From positions 26,510,233 through 26,574,232 of the forward strand of contig CM036764.1 of the NCBI GenBank assembly GCA_020796225.1: 64,000 nt of DNA, given 5' to 3'. Shown here piece by piece: positions 1 to 10,856 of this stretch. Source of the stretch: Arion vulgaris (Eukaryota > Mollusca > Gastropoda > Stylommatophora > Arionidae). Position numbers and translations under genes: made by a program. Each line of letters starts with the position of its first letter. The first letter of the stretch is position 1. Under the pieces are notes generated by a model. It saw only the letters and a program-made list of their open reading frames with translations. It was not told the origin of the DNA and did not search any database.

Positions 1-75
1 CTACGAAGCGCATACTAGGGCCCGTTTTAGAAATCTCTTCCTGACCTGACGCTGTGAGGCATACAGGATTCGAGA
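1..75 (+). mobile_element. LINE C-terminal remnant cut by the window edge
   Basis: The plus strand reads YEAHTRARFRNLFL followed by a stop and then CEAYRIRERKKE. This matches the minus-strand reading at 10225-10610 (YEAHINARSRNLFLP, stop, CEP) and shorter copies near 19.2 and 42.2 kb. It is therefore the last few dozen codons of a recurring non-LTR retrotransposon. The 5' part lies outside the window. Confidence 0.6.
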
Positions 76-82
76 AAGAAAG

Positions 83-285
83 AAAGAAATCATGAACAAA
101 CTAGGAATGTTGAGGAAACTATTGGATGCAATCATGCAGAAATAAATGCATAAAGAAATCATGAACAAACTAGGAATGTTGAGGAAACTATTGGATGCAA
201 TCATGCAGAAATAAATACATAAAGAAATCATGAACAAACTAGGAATGTTGAGGAAATAGTTGAATTCAAGCATGCAGAAATAAAA
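83..285. repeat. 69-bp tandem repeat, about 3 copies
   Basis: Units start at 83, 152 and 221. The first two are nearly identical and the third diverges at its end. The period is divisible by three, so one minus-strand frame stays open across it (a 23-residue repeat). There is no resemblance to the other 69-bp array at 1.5-4.4 kb. Confidence 0.9.
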
Positions 286-524
286 GAATGTTTTTATTTG
301 AATGTACATACACAAATCACATTTTGCTAATAAAAATACTGCAGGAGACATTTGATGGGAAACGGCAAGAGGAAGACATCTTTATAATTGGAAGGGAATC
401 ATTAATATATAGTTACAGAAGAATGTGGTAGAATTGACCTTCACACTAACAATTTAAAGTGTTTAAGATTAACTTTATATATTCTCTTGCATAGACATAA
501 CATCTACTCCATTATCTTAATCTT

Positions 525-1060
525 TACCTTTCCAATCCCAACGGAACACATGTCTTCAACAAACGTTTTCCATCGCTTCCTCTCTCTCTCTTGCCAACAA
601 CTTTCCAATCCCAAAGGAACACATGTCTTCAACAAACGTTTTCCAGCTCGTTCTCTCTCTCTCTTTCTAACTTTCCAATCCCAAAGGAACACATGTCTTC
701 AACCAACGTTTTCCAGCTCGTTCTCTCTCTCTTGTCAACAACTTTCCAATCCCAACGGAACACATGTCTTCAACAACGTTTTCCAGTCGCCCTTTCTCTC
801 TTGCCAACAACTTTCCAATCCCAACGGAACACATGTCTTCAACAAACGTTTTCCAGTCGTCTCTCTCTCTTGCAACAACTTTCCAAATCTTTAAATGTTT
901 TCCATCGCCCTAATATCGGTCTCTCAACATCTTCTCCAGGTATGCAACGCATTCCCTACTTCTTCCTGCGGTTTCCAAAATAGTGCCTGTCTTGTAATGC
1001 TTTCCATTTTTATCCTTATCATCGTCAGTTCTGTTCCTAGCTCTTTCTCCATGGTATCTG
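525..1060 (-). mobile_element. LINE C-terminal remnant with tandemly repeated end
   Basis: On the minus strand, 890-1060 reads like the tail of a non-LTR reverse transcriptase ORF (SITRQALFWKPQEEVGNALHTWRR). Below it, about five degenerate CT-rich units of roughly 60-70 bp (525-890) each encode a version of RWKTFVEDMCSVG, the expected C-terminal end of the same ORF. A related single-copy end (WMKFIEDLCTVGS, stop) occurs at 49375-49700. The units differ by small indels and carry CTCTCT stretches, so the coding frame is not maintained. Confidence 0.6.
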
Positions 1061-1494
1061 CTTAGTTCTTTCCTGAGTTCCTCGTTTGTAATCTTATCAT
1101 ATTGTCTCTATCCTCTATTCTCGTAAGCATCACATGTAATCTATCATCAATCGAATTCGTTAAATAATTTGACAACATATTCCCACACATTATAAACAAA
1201 CAAATAGAACAATAATTGAACATGGTAAATTATAGTATGTTGAACATATTCACCAGGGACACATGAATATAACAATATGCAAATATAAACAATACATATC
1301 TCATACTGGGTTTAAATTCACCTACATGCAGTTGCATTTCAAATGCTTTCTGAACATTTGCATTTCATATATCAAGTTAAGAAAACGGCACATATGATAA
1401 ATAATTTACGAAAATATGTCGTCAGAACGTAAACTTTTATGAAGCTTGACATTCACCAGTGATGCAGGAACTCGATAAAGGCAAGGAATGATAA
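1061..1494. other. AT-rich stretch, nothing recognised
   Basis: No coding pattern, terminal repeat or tandem structure was seen before the satellite starts. Confidence 0.5.
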
Positions 1495-4430
1495 CCTGCG
1501 ACTGCAAGACTTTGTGAAGAGACATTGGTGGGTCTGGGAGCAAGAATGCAACACTGCTGACCTGCAAGACATGTAGTAAGAGGCGACTGATGTAGGGGTC
1601 TAGGGGAGCAAAGAATAGCAACACTGCGACCTGCAAGACATGTAGTAAGAGGCGACTGAGGTAGGGGTCTAGGGGAGCAAAGAATAGCAACACTGCGACC
1701 TGCAAGACATGTAGTAAGAGGCGACTGAGGTAGGGGTCTAGGGGAGCAAAGAATAGCAACACTGCGACCTGCAAGACATGTAGTAAGAGGCGACTGAGGT
1801 AGGGGTCTAGGGGAGCAAAGAATAGCAACACTGCGACCTGCAAGACATGTAGTAAGAGGCGACTGAGGTAGGGGTCTAGGGGAGCAAAGAATAGCAACAC
1901 TGTGACCTGCAAGACATGTAGTAAGAGGCGACTGAGGTAGGGGTCTAGGGGAGCAAAGAATAGCAACACTGTGACCTGCAAGACATGTAGTAAGAGGCGA
2001 CTGAGGTAGGGGTCTAGGGGAGCAAAGAATAGCAACACTGCGACCTGCAAGACATGTAGTAAGAGGCGACTGAGGTAGGGGTCTAGGGGAGCAAAGAATA
2101 GCAACACTGCGACCTGCAAGACATGTAGTAAGAGGCGACTGATGTAGGGGTCTAGGGGAGCAAAGAATAGCAACACTGCGACCTGCAAGACATGTAGATA
2201 GAGAGGCATGACTGATGAGGAGGGGTCTAGGGAGCAAAGAATAGCAACACTGCGACCTGCAAGACATGTAGTAAGAGGCGACTGAGGTAGGGGTCTAGGG
2301 GAGCAAAGAATAGCAACACTGCGACCTGCAAGACATGTAGTAAGAGGCGACTGAGGTAGGGGTCTAGGGGAGCAAAGAATAGCAACACTGCGACCTGCAA
2401 GACATGTAGTAAGAGGCGACTGAGGTAGGGGTCTAGGGGAGCAAAGAATAGCAACACTGCGACCTGCAAGACATGTAGTAAGAGGCGACTGAGGTAGGGG
2501 TCTAGGGGAGCAAAGAATAGCAACACTGTGACCTGCAAGACATGTAGTAAGAGGCGACTGAGGTAGGGGTCTAGGGGAGCAAAGAATAGCAACACTGCGA
2601 CCTGCAAGACATGTAGTAAGAGGCGACTGAGGTAGGGGTCTAGGGGAGCAAAGAGTAGCAACACTGCGACCTGCAAGACATGTAGTAAGAGGCGACTGAG
2701 GTAGGGGTCTAGGGGAGCAAAGAATAGCAACACTGTGACCTGCAAGACATGTAGTAAGAGGCGAATGAGGTAGGGGTCTAGGGGAGCAAAGAATAGCAAC
2801 ACTGCGACCTGCAAGACATGTAGTAAGAGGCGACTGAGGTAGGGGTCTAGGGGAGCAAAGAATAGCAACACTGCGACCTGCAAGACATGTAGTAAGAGGC
2901 GAATTAGGTAGGGGTCTAGGGGAGCAAAGAATAGCAACACTGCGACCTGCAAGACATGTAGTAAGAGGCGACTGAGGTAGGGGTCTAGGGGAGCAAAGAA
3001 TAGCAACACTGCAATCTACAAGACATGTAGTAAGAGGCGACTGAGGTAGGGGTCTAGGGGAGCAAAGAATAGCAACACTGCGACCTGCAAGACATGTAGT
3101 AAGAGGCGACTGAGGTAGGGGTCTAGGGGAGCAAAGAATAGCAACACTACGAACTGCAAGACATGTAGTAAGAGGCGACTGAGGTAGGGGTCTAGGGGAG
3201 CAAAGAATAGCAACACTGTGACCTGCAAGACATGTAGTAAGAGGCGACTGAGGTAGGGGTCTAGGGGAGCAAAGAATAGCAACACTGCGACCTGCAAGAC
3301 ATGTAGTAAGAGGCGACTGAGGTAGGGGTCTAGGGGAGCAAAGAATAGCAACACTGCGACATGCAAGACATGTAGTAAGAGGCGACTGAGGTAGGGGTCT
3401 AGGGGAGCAAAGAATAGCAACACTGTGACCTGCAAGACATGTAGTAAGAGGCGACTGAGGTAGGGGTCTAGGGGAGCAAAGAATAGCAACACTGCGACCT
3501 GCAAGACATGTAGTAAGAGGCGACTGAGGTAGGGGTCTAGGGGAGCAAAGAATAGCAACACTGCGACCTGCAAGACATGTAGTAAGAGGCGACTGAGGTA
3601 GGGGTCTAGGGGAGCAAAGAATAGCAACACTGCGACCTGCAAGACATGTAGTAAGAGGCGACTGAAGTAGGGGTCTAGGGGAGCAAAGAATAGCAACACT
3701 GCGACCTGCAAGACATGTAGTAAGAGGCGACTGATGTAGGGGTCTAGGGGAGCAAAGAATAGCAACACTGCGACCTGCAAGACATGTAGTAAGAGGCGAC
3801 TGAGGTAGGGGTCTAGGGGAGCAAAGAATAGCAACACTGCGACCTGCAAGACATGTAGTAAGAGGCGACTGAGGTAGGGGTCTAGGGGAGCAAAGAATAG
3901 CAACACTGCGACCTGCAAGACATGTAGTAAGAGGCGACTGAGGTAGGGGTCTAGGGGAGCAAAGAATAGCAACACTGCGACCTGCAAGACATGTAGTAAG
4001 AGGCGACTGAGGTAGGGGTCTAGGGGAGCAAAGAATAGCAACACTGTGACCTGCAAGACATGTAGTAAGAGGCGACTGAGGTAGGGGTCTAGGGGAGCAA
4101 AGAATAGCAACACTGCGACCTGCAAGACATGTAGTAAGAGGCGACTGAGGTAGGGGTCTAGGGGAGCAAAGAGTAGCAACACTGCGACCTGCAAGACATG
4201 TAGTAAGAGGCGACTGAGGTAGGGGTCTAGGGGAGCAAAGAATAGCAACACTGTGACCTGCAAGACATGTAGTAAGAGGCGACTGAGGTAGGGGTCTAGG
4301 GGAGCAAAGAATAGCAACACTGCGACCTGCAAGACATGTAGTAAGAGGCGACTGAGGTAGGGGTCTAGGGGAGCAAAGAATAGCAACACTGCTACCTGCA
4401 AGACATGTAGTAAGAGGCCACTGAGGTAGA
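1495..4430. repeat. 69-bp satellite, about 42 copies, derived from SINE-A
   Basis: The period is 69 bp throughout. Copies differ by a few substitutions, for example GCGACC versus GTGACC and GAGGTAGG versus GATGTAGG. One unit near 2190-2235 carries small insertions that shift the frame. The leading unit (1495-1558) is diverged. The unit contains AGCAACACTGCGACCTGCAA and GTAAGAGGCGACTGA, which also lie inside the dispersed SINE-A copies at 17.1, 22.3, 27.8, 36.0 and 62.3 kb. The array runs directly into a SINE-A 3' part. No stop codons occur in several frames because the period is divisible by three. The resulting frames of up to about 1000 codons are an array artefact, not a protein gene. Confidence 0.95.
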
Positions 4431-4600
4431 GACATATAGAAGCTACCCTAGTAAATCGGATGTGCTGGCCTACTTGTAGGCGCATAACTGGCACAGCGTA
4501 CACTCGAGCTCATGCTCAGATCACATACAAATCACAACGAATGGTTAACAAGTAGTCAATATAGAGGGTTCAAACAAACAAAAGAATAAACTTGACTTTA
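4431..4600 (+). mobile_element. SINE-A 3' portion at the end of the satellite
   Basis: It continues from the last 69-bp unit with AAGCTACCCTAGTAAAT, then the GGCGCATAACTGGCAC motif, CAGATCACATACAAATCA and GGTTAACAAGT, ending in an A-rich stretch (CAAACAAAAGAATAA). The order matches the SINE-A copies at 22255-22510 and 62310-62580, so this is the downstream half of the SINE from which the array grew. Confidence 0.75.
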
Positions 4601-4799
4601 ATTCCACGGATGAAGAAAAGAAAACACTAGTGACTTAATCAATCGTCATCCAATGTAAATGGCGATCTTAGACTTTATGAAATCAACAGTTTACACATTC
4701 ATCATAACACATGTATAATCAAACAAATAGAACAATCATTGAACCTTGAGGATAACACTATATAGCTTATTGTTGAACGTCCTGCTTCTTGCTTCTGTT

Positions 4800-4925
4800 G
4801 TATCCTTTGCATGATAAAGGTTTTTTGGTCGAAACGTTGATGTGTATTGTCATTATTGTTGTATTTTGTAAAATTACTGTACTTTATTGTTACTTGTTTC
4901 GCCATTGCTACATAGTTTTACTGCA
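4800..4925. repeat. Dispersed repeat shared with the 16-kb foldback
   Basis: It contains TTGGTCGAAACGTTG followed by a TG-rich stretch, TTGTTTCGCCATTGCTACAT and AGTTTTACTGC. The same order, in both orientations, makes up the two arms at 16.0-16.2 kb. Class unknown; no coding frame. Confidence 0.6.
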
Positions 4926-4929
4926 ATCT

Positions 4930-5204
4930 TCTCTGATATCGACAATTTATGAAACAGTAATAGTACAATAACATTTCCTATATATGATAATATAAAATAT
5001 AGTATTGTGCATTGCTTTGCCATAATATAATTCTTGCCATTCTGTTGCAATTAATCTTTGTTTGATTTGTGCCTCTAATTAAATGAACAAGACATCGACA
5101 TCGACATCAAAGTTAGTATGTTATAGTAGTGTTGATACATTGATTACAATAGAAACTGTTATTTGTTCATTATTATTTAAACAAATATATCACATTTTAA
5201 TATT
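4930..5204. other. AT-rich spacer
   Basis: No recognisable feature. The short ACATCGACATCGACATC run near 5090 is the only local repeat. Confidence 0.5.
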
Positions 5205-5395
5205 AGAGGACAGGGTCCCAGGACGCAGAGACAGACCAAGAAGAAGATGGCTATAAGATATTAAAGAAAACATGAATATGACCATCGGTGAAGTGGGTGA
5301 ACAGGCATGAGACGGAGTGAATTTCAGATGTGCTGCAAAGAGAGCACCGTCCTATAAAGGATACGCACCTTGATAAATGATGATGATATCACATT
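5205..5395 (+). mobile_element. LINE 3' end with TGATGATGA tail
   Basis: The plus strand reads RRDRPRRRWL, stop, DIKENMNMTIGEVGEQA and then FRCAAKRAPSYKGYA before a tail containing GATGATGATG. Arg-rich GRPRRRW blocks followed by a short acidic helix are typical of the C-terminus of RTE-like and related non-LTR ORF2 proteins. A minus-strand sister copy lies at 44545-44715. Stops break the frame. Confidence 0.65.
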
Positions 5396-5629
5396 TGTTG
5401 TTGTAACTCATTTATTGTTATATCATTTACAAATAACAATTTATGTACTTTCACTAAAGTATATTTTTGTTTTCTATTTTCTAGGATGATCATCGTACAG
5501 TATCTTTGACTCTAGCATGTGATGTCACTGGCTATATGACAGCAACAAATGAACACAATTTTACGTTATTCGTAGTCTTCATATGCATTATGTTCCTTAT
5601 GTGATTCATTTATTTCAGATCTTGTTTTA

Positions 5630-5725
5630 CTGTTCATCTCTAGGTCGTGTTGGGTCTTCCACGTTTTCGTTTGCCTTCTTGTGTCTATCCCAGAGTAGTT
5701 TTCTTGTTATAATTAGTCTCCATGT
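5630..5725 (-). mobile_element. Short LINE C-terminal remnant
   Basis: The minus strand reads TQEGKRKRGRPNTT then stop, R, the usual KRKRGRP signature of a non-LTR ORF2 C-terminus. A stop replaces the expected Trp in the NTTWRR motif. Too short to place in a family. Confidence 0.55.
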
Positions 5726-5874
5726 GAAGCATATCTCCTATATCCATCGTCTCTTGTGGATGATAATGATCATATTGTTGACACTATGCAACACACTATC
5801 ATACAAAGTGTATCTTCAATTCCTTACCTTTTTTTTCACCAAGTTGTTATTGGGTGTTGCTATTAATTACAAAA

Positions 5875-6010
5875 TTTGCTGAGAGAGGCAAGCAGTATCG
5901 GTCTCAGTTCCATGGAGGAGATTGAGCGAGTTGCCCAGGATACAGCGGTGTGGAGAATTACTTGCAGGCCATATATAACGTATAACGGTACAAGATGAAT
6001 TATTATTATT
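5875..6010 (+). mobile_element. LINE 3' end with (ATT)n tail
   Basis: It reads LREASSIGLSSMEEIERVAQD then RITCRP, followed by TATAACGGTACAAGATGAATT and an ATT repeat. The same end is seen at 51990-52275 (best preserved), 57155-57275, and reversed at 41005-41240. It therefore belongs to a family with a defined ATT tail. Confidence 0.7.
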
Positions 6011-6067
6011 AGTAATTACAACCAGCATGAGGGTACACGACTTTTTACTCTATTGGATGAGTAGCAG

Positions 6068-6262
6068 CATCATATGACTACATTTAGTCGAGTAGAAAAC
6101 TAAGCTTTGAGTAGACATAACAGAACTAAATCTGTATGACTACACTTAGTCGACTAGAAAACTAAGCTTTGAGTAGACATAACAGAACTAAATCTGTATG
6201 ACTACACTTAGTCGACTAGAAAACTAAGCTTTGAGTAGACATAACAGAACTAAATCTAACTA
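6068..6262. repeat. 62-bp tandem repeat, 3 copies
   Basis: Units contain GACTACACTTAGTCGACTAG and CTTTGAGTAGACATAACAGA. Copies two and three are essentially identical; the first has two substitutions. TAGTCGACTA is itself palindromic. Confidence 0.9.
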
Positions 6263-7009
6263 CACAGTTTGTGATCTACAGCGTATTAAGTACATAACCA
6301 GATATCGTCGAAGACGAAAAACGAATGACATAGAACAAAGATCGTAACATTGCATATATAAATAATGAAGAGAAGAAACCCAGAGAGAGACTCAAATCCA
6401 AAGTCGTAGAGATGTCGTAACAATAATAAAACTTACTAATTAGAAAGATAAGGTTAGGAACAGAGATAAATAAGGGCAGGAATGAGCCTCAAATTCTAGG
6501 AAATCGGAAGAGGTAGAAGAAGAAGAATTATTTGGTGTGCAAACTGTTGATGTTTCCTCGACTGTGAATTTACATGTTGTTTAACGGGAACAATACTTGG
6601 ATTTTCCTTATAGGAGACACGATTCCAAGCGCCAAGATCGCCAAATGCAGCTCTCCAACACCACAAGAAGATCACTCTTAGTTGTGAATCATCGCACTGT
6701 TAAGATTGAGAGAAGAAGACAAACCACACAATATGCACATATCCAATCCGGATCATGTATATTCAATATGTGATAGAACATTTCTCTACAGAGCTTAATC
6801 CAACAGTCCCTTCCCCAACATACAAAAGACGTGGAACAAAACACGGCTGGGGTTGTTGTCATAATTGCTAAAGGATGAGTGGCTATTATTATGACTATGT
6901 GTAAGCATATATCTATTACTCCCTACTAGAGGGAGGATGTTTTTATCTGCCAAGCAAATTTACTATTAGTTTCTAACAGGTGATTGTTTATTATATATCC
7001 ATTCTTCTT
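6263..7009. other. Gene-free stretch
   Basis: No coding similarity, terminal inverted repeat or tandem unit was seen. Mostly A/T with short GAAGAA runs. Confidence 0.5.
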
Positions 7010-7170
7010 CTTTACTTGTGGTCAATTGGAAAGTGTTTTACTGTGACAACTTCTGAGTTTTAACTTTTATCTCTTATCTTTTAGTTCATCCCTAAGTCTC
7101 TTTTCACAAAACTCTGCGCCCTTGCGCACTATTGCTTTCCACACAACTCTGCTCTCAGATAGTTTTTAAA
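7010..7170 (-). mobile_element. LINE C-terminal remnant
   Basis: The minus strand reads SRVVWKAIVRKGAEF, EKRLRDELKDKR and then SCHSKTLSN before a stop. It aligns residue by residue with the minus strand of 49715-49880 (DRVVWKAILRKGAESFEKKF, YKLKDKREKRKLK). The basic C-terminal helix is consistent with a non-LTR ORF2 end. In-frame stops show it is dead. Confidence 0.55.
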
Positions 7171-8265
7171 AATTTTGTTGTGACTGATAGAAAAATTGAT
7201 TACAACAAAACATAATCAATATAATAATGAAATGCTGATGGCTACATGTCACCAAAGACTGATGTTTTAATGGGTGTGCATATATGTATGTATACTAATT
7301 TTACTTATGCTTGTATCCGAATGGCAGATCTAAATCTGACTGTTTATTCTAATGTTTTCCAGCCAGGATTTCGAGCCACACCCTATCTACGACACACATA
7401 TATAACACGCCGCCTTCTTGTTCTATATACCGCCCTACTTCATATGCCACCTACGTACATGACAACAAAGTAGTGCCACGCCCCTTGTTCATCTCTCTGT
7501 TTATGTCTAACAATTAAATAGTTTGCTAAGATTTATCCATAGAAAAGAAAAGCAATTTCTTTTTTTCTAGAAGTTTCTGCAAGGCTTATAATAATAACTT
7601 TCGTTGTTATCGATTTGTATAAAGTATATGTTATATACAATCTTTAACCTTTCACGTTCTCTCAATGACAACCTGAAACTTGCATTCATATGACGTAACT
7701 AAATTCAGGTTAAGTGCAAGTATCACCTGTCATCTCTTGTTTCTAGGCAACGCTTATTAAAAATGGAGAAAAAAAATGCGCAGTTTATAAAAAAATATGC
7801 GCAGTTTTTAAAAAAAATGATATGCAGCAGTTACGTAAAATGATTTGTTTGTTGAATGAAATGAAATAATGAAGTTCGAAATAAGTTTTGGGAAAATTTC
7901 TAGGAGACAACACAAATTGAATAAAGTATTCATGAAAAACATTCTGAAAGTATGTATAATTTTGTTAGCAAAGTTATTAATATCCAATATTTTGTGTAAT
8001 GTTGGTAATCCATATGTAATGAAAGGTTGAATAAAAAAGGACAAAATGATGACACTACATACATGTGAATAGAAAACATCAACAAGTGAACACAACTAAT
8101 ACTGTCATGATATTGAAACATTGACAGAACAGAAAGAAATTATTAGTTATTGGTTTATGGTTAATGGAAGTATTTTTTATTTTTCTCAATCACCCTTTGA
8201 ATTCAGGTGTAGTCATGGTAACTGAAATGGTGCCTGATTTGTGTCAAATAGTTAGCTTTCCATAT
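7171..8265. other. Gene-free AT-rich stretch
   Basis: Short open frames are present on both strands (for example 7246-7473 and 7808-8095), but their low-complexity composition and lack of recognisable domains give no reason to call genes. Confidence 0.5.
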
Positions 8266-8269
8266 AACT

Positions 8270-8460
8270 AGTATCTCTCGTAATTTATGCGAGCATTGTA
8301 TGTATCGACTTCAGAGGTGCTTGTAGTTAATACCTCAAAGTATAGAACAGGGCTTCCCATTAACAGCTTACAGTCTACGCATAAACCATGTTTTGGTTCA
8401 AGAAGGTCTTGAACCACGAACCTGCACAAGGCATTGTCTCTAGCTTTGTGTATTATCAAT
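8270..8460 (-). mobile_element. Possible tRNA-derived SINE, highly diverged
   Basis: The reverse complement holds GTTCGTGGTTCAAGACCTTC, which contains a B-box-like GGTTCAAGACC, about 35 bp downstream of a weak A-box-like stretch. No second copy was found in the window, so the assignment rests on the promoter-like motif alone. Confidence 0.3.
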
Positions 8461-8589
8461 ACTTCAATATTGGCGACACACTTGGTAGTTTAACTTGTGA
8501 CGCCATATCACTCTGAAAAATACATATAGATGCTCAGTATACTCAATCCACTGAATAAAAAGTACATATGATTGTGTACTTCTTGACAA

Positions 8590-8750
8590 ACTTGCTAAAC
8601 ACACTGTGCCGACTCCAAGAACTTTTTGTCAAATGTGCTGCTGCTACATTTGAACACCACGATGAACGTATACGATGTTTCATTACCGAAAATATGTCTG
8701 ATATTGTCAGTCACAGCATGCTGACAGATGTGCTGGAAACGGTATCGGTA
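8590..8750 (+). mobile_element. RNase H-type LINE C-terminal remnant
   Basis: The frame reads LCRLQELFVKCAAATFEHHD and then ITENMSDIVSHSMLTDVLE. It tracks the minus-strand end of the RNase H LINE at 22.6 kb (LTRLQELKVKCGVARQER, NQQRTGVVSRHTLMDILRE). Still open but strongly diverged; a dead 3' fragment. Confidence 0.55.
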
Positions 8751-8795
8751 CAATTATGACTTGATCATGCATTCTGTGCTGAGGATGGTGTGGAT

Positions 8796-8915
8796 AACTA
8801 ACTAATCAACTAACTAACTAGCTAACTAACTAACTAACTTCAGAACTAAACATTAACTAACTAAATAACTTACTAATTAAAAATAACTAACTAAATAAAT
8901 AAATAACAAACTTAC
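8796..8915. repeat. (CTAA)n microsatellite with interruptions
   Basis: Runs of CTAACTAACTAA grade into AAATAAATAACTAAC variants. Confidence 0.9.
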
Positions 8916-10060
8916 TAGCTATGTTATAGGCAATATTGAAAGTGAACATATACCAACCATACAAGCACATGCAAGCAATCGTTATTGAAATTTAAAAAAA
9001 ACACATTTCAAGATAATTATATAGTTTGTCTTGTATAGGTTCATAATCGAAGATAGTTATGAGAATAAAGATATACATGCATTGATTATAATAAAAATAC
9101 TACTCAAAATAGAGCTTGGTAGAAAAACACAAACGATATCGTTTAACTGTACAGAATGGTTTATGGAAAGAACTGTGATTAAACTACATATTGCGAAATA
9201 GATAGATAAAATGTGTATGTGTATTGTGGTAGCAATAATATATTATTGTAAGTGACTTTATGTTAACCATGTAGAGAAACAATGAGTCATTTGAGTACAG
9301 TAACTATTTATACGGAAACATTAAATACACTTTCAATGCATGCAAAATAACTGAATATTAAAAAAAGACATATTTACTTTTTTATGTCATAATAATGTCA
9401 AACAAAAGCATTAAGTAAGACATACTCTAGTATAATAGTAATACATCATGTGGGGGATATATGTGGAACAAGAGACGACAGGGCGTAGCGATATGGACTT
9501 TTTGTGACGTGGACGTATGATGTTCTCATGTGACTAACAAATACTTCTTGACATCGTGTAACAGCTTGCAGCGATCAGATTGTTTTGTTTAGTCCCCCAT
9601 AATCTTAATATAGGTGAGATCAAGTTTCTAGTCCTATCACAGATGGACGATATCACGCAATGTTTAAGTTGTGCAAATAATAGAACCAATTGTCAATTTC
9701 AAAAGGATAATAGTAAATTGAAAAGTCGCTGATTGGGATATATTCATTTTTTTTAAAAGTACTAACATTTTTTTTTTAAATTCACCATTCCATTTAAAAC
9801 GGGTTCCCAAGCAGATGATATGGATTGTCGACAAGTTCGTTTTGTGAAGGAAAGATCGAAAGTCACATTGTTATTCACCAAAGTGCAATGCTGATTGCCC
9901 TATAGATTGGAACATCGTAAAAACAAGAAGTAACGCCTGACATTACAATATATTGATCCCAAAAAAGTGGCGTGTTCCTAGGAAAACAATAATCCAGCAA
10001 TGTCAACAAATTAAAAGAAATATGTTACGAACGTGCTCAAAACATGCATTCTCATGTTAT
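8916..10060. other. Gene-free AT-rich stretch
   Basis: No recognisable element was seen. It contains several poly-A and poly-T runs. Confidence 0.5.
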
Positions 10061-10067
10061 ATTTTTG

Positions 10068-10070
<3 letters not shown>

Positions 10071-10160
<90 letters not shown>

Positions 10161-10178
10161 ATATATATATATATTTGA
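10071..10178. repeat. (TA)n microsatellite, about 105 bp
   Basis: A nearly pure TA run with a short ATAATATATAAT interruption near the 3' end. An open frame that crosses it is low complexity (Ile/Tyr repeats) and not a gene. Confidence 0.95.
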
Positions 10179-10224
10179 TTCACCAGTGAATTGCTTGTCA
10201 CTATCTATCTATCTATTCTCTAAT

Positions 10225-10610
10225 CCTGTTTTGCCTTTTATCGTCAGGTCGAAAAAGAGACACCTGGAGCAAGCCTCTCTATGCGCCTTGTCGTTCTTTG
10301 ATTTCTTCAGTCCTAATTGGGCTCACAGCTTCAGGGTAAGAAGAGATTTCTAGAACGGGCATTTATGTGAGCTTCATAAACAGTGTCTTTCGTCGTCTCT
10401 TTTATCTCTGAGGTCCACCTTTTGCGTGGTCGGACTTTCATTTGTATTCACTGTATCGGAGTAACATTGCTCTTTGTGGTACCCTGTCTGTTGGTGCATA
10501 TGTGGCCGAACCATTTAATTTGTTGTTTCTTGATGATGCTCATCCCTGATGGTGTACGCACACACTTTATCCTGATGTCTACAAGCTATCATTGTCGCTA
10601 TGTTTAACAC
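10225..10610 (-). mobile_element. LINE C-terminus, family with ARSRNLFLP end
   Basis: The minus strand reads GMSIIKKQQIKWFGHICTNR, then KVRPRKRWTSEIKE, TTKDTVYEAHINARSRNLFL and a stop. The motif order KWFGH, RPRKRW and a short terminal helix is standard for the region after the reverse transcriptase thumb in non-LTR ORF2 proteins. Frame breaks occur near 10480. Partial copies of the same end occur at 1-75, 19205-19275 and 42140-42260. 5'-truncated, as expected for target-primed insertion. Confidence 0.7.
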
Positions 10611-10856
10611 TAAATCACTGCTGATACAAATTATAGCGTTATGTTGACCACAACAATAGTCATCTATCTTTGATAAAAGAACATGTGGAACCCAACACTG
10701 TATCCATAATAAAACTACATTAAATTGCAAAATCTTTTTTTTTTAAATCACCATTATAAATAGCTATTTTGTAATAAATAAATAAATAAATCCAGAAATA
10801 AATGATGTGGGTCATGGAAATAAACAAACAGATCAATAAATCTCTGTAGACCACAG
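10611..10856. other. Short spacer
   Basis: AT-rich, with a TAAATAAATAAA run near 10775. Nothing else recognised. Confidence 0.5.

Noticed and set aside
1406..4435. A 1009-codon minus-strand open frame
   Set aside because: It is the 69-bp satellite read in frame; the period is divisible by three, other frames are open too, and one unit with small insertions shifts the repeat motif mid-way. No start, signal or domain supports a protein.
9953..10189. Plus-strand frame of alternating Ile and Tyr
   Set aside because: Translation of a (TA)n microsatellite.
10383..10607. Plus-strand frame of 74 codons
   Set aside because: Antisense shadow of the LINE C-terminus on the minus strand (KWFGH, RPRKRW motifs).
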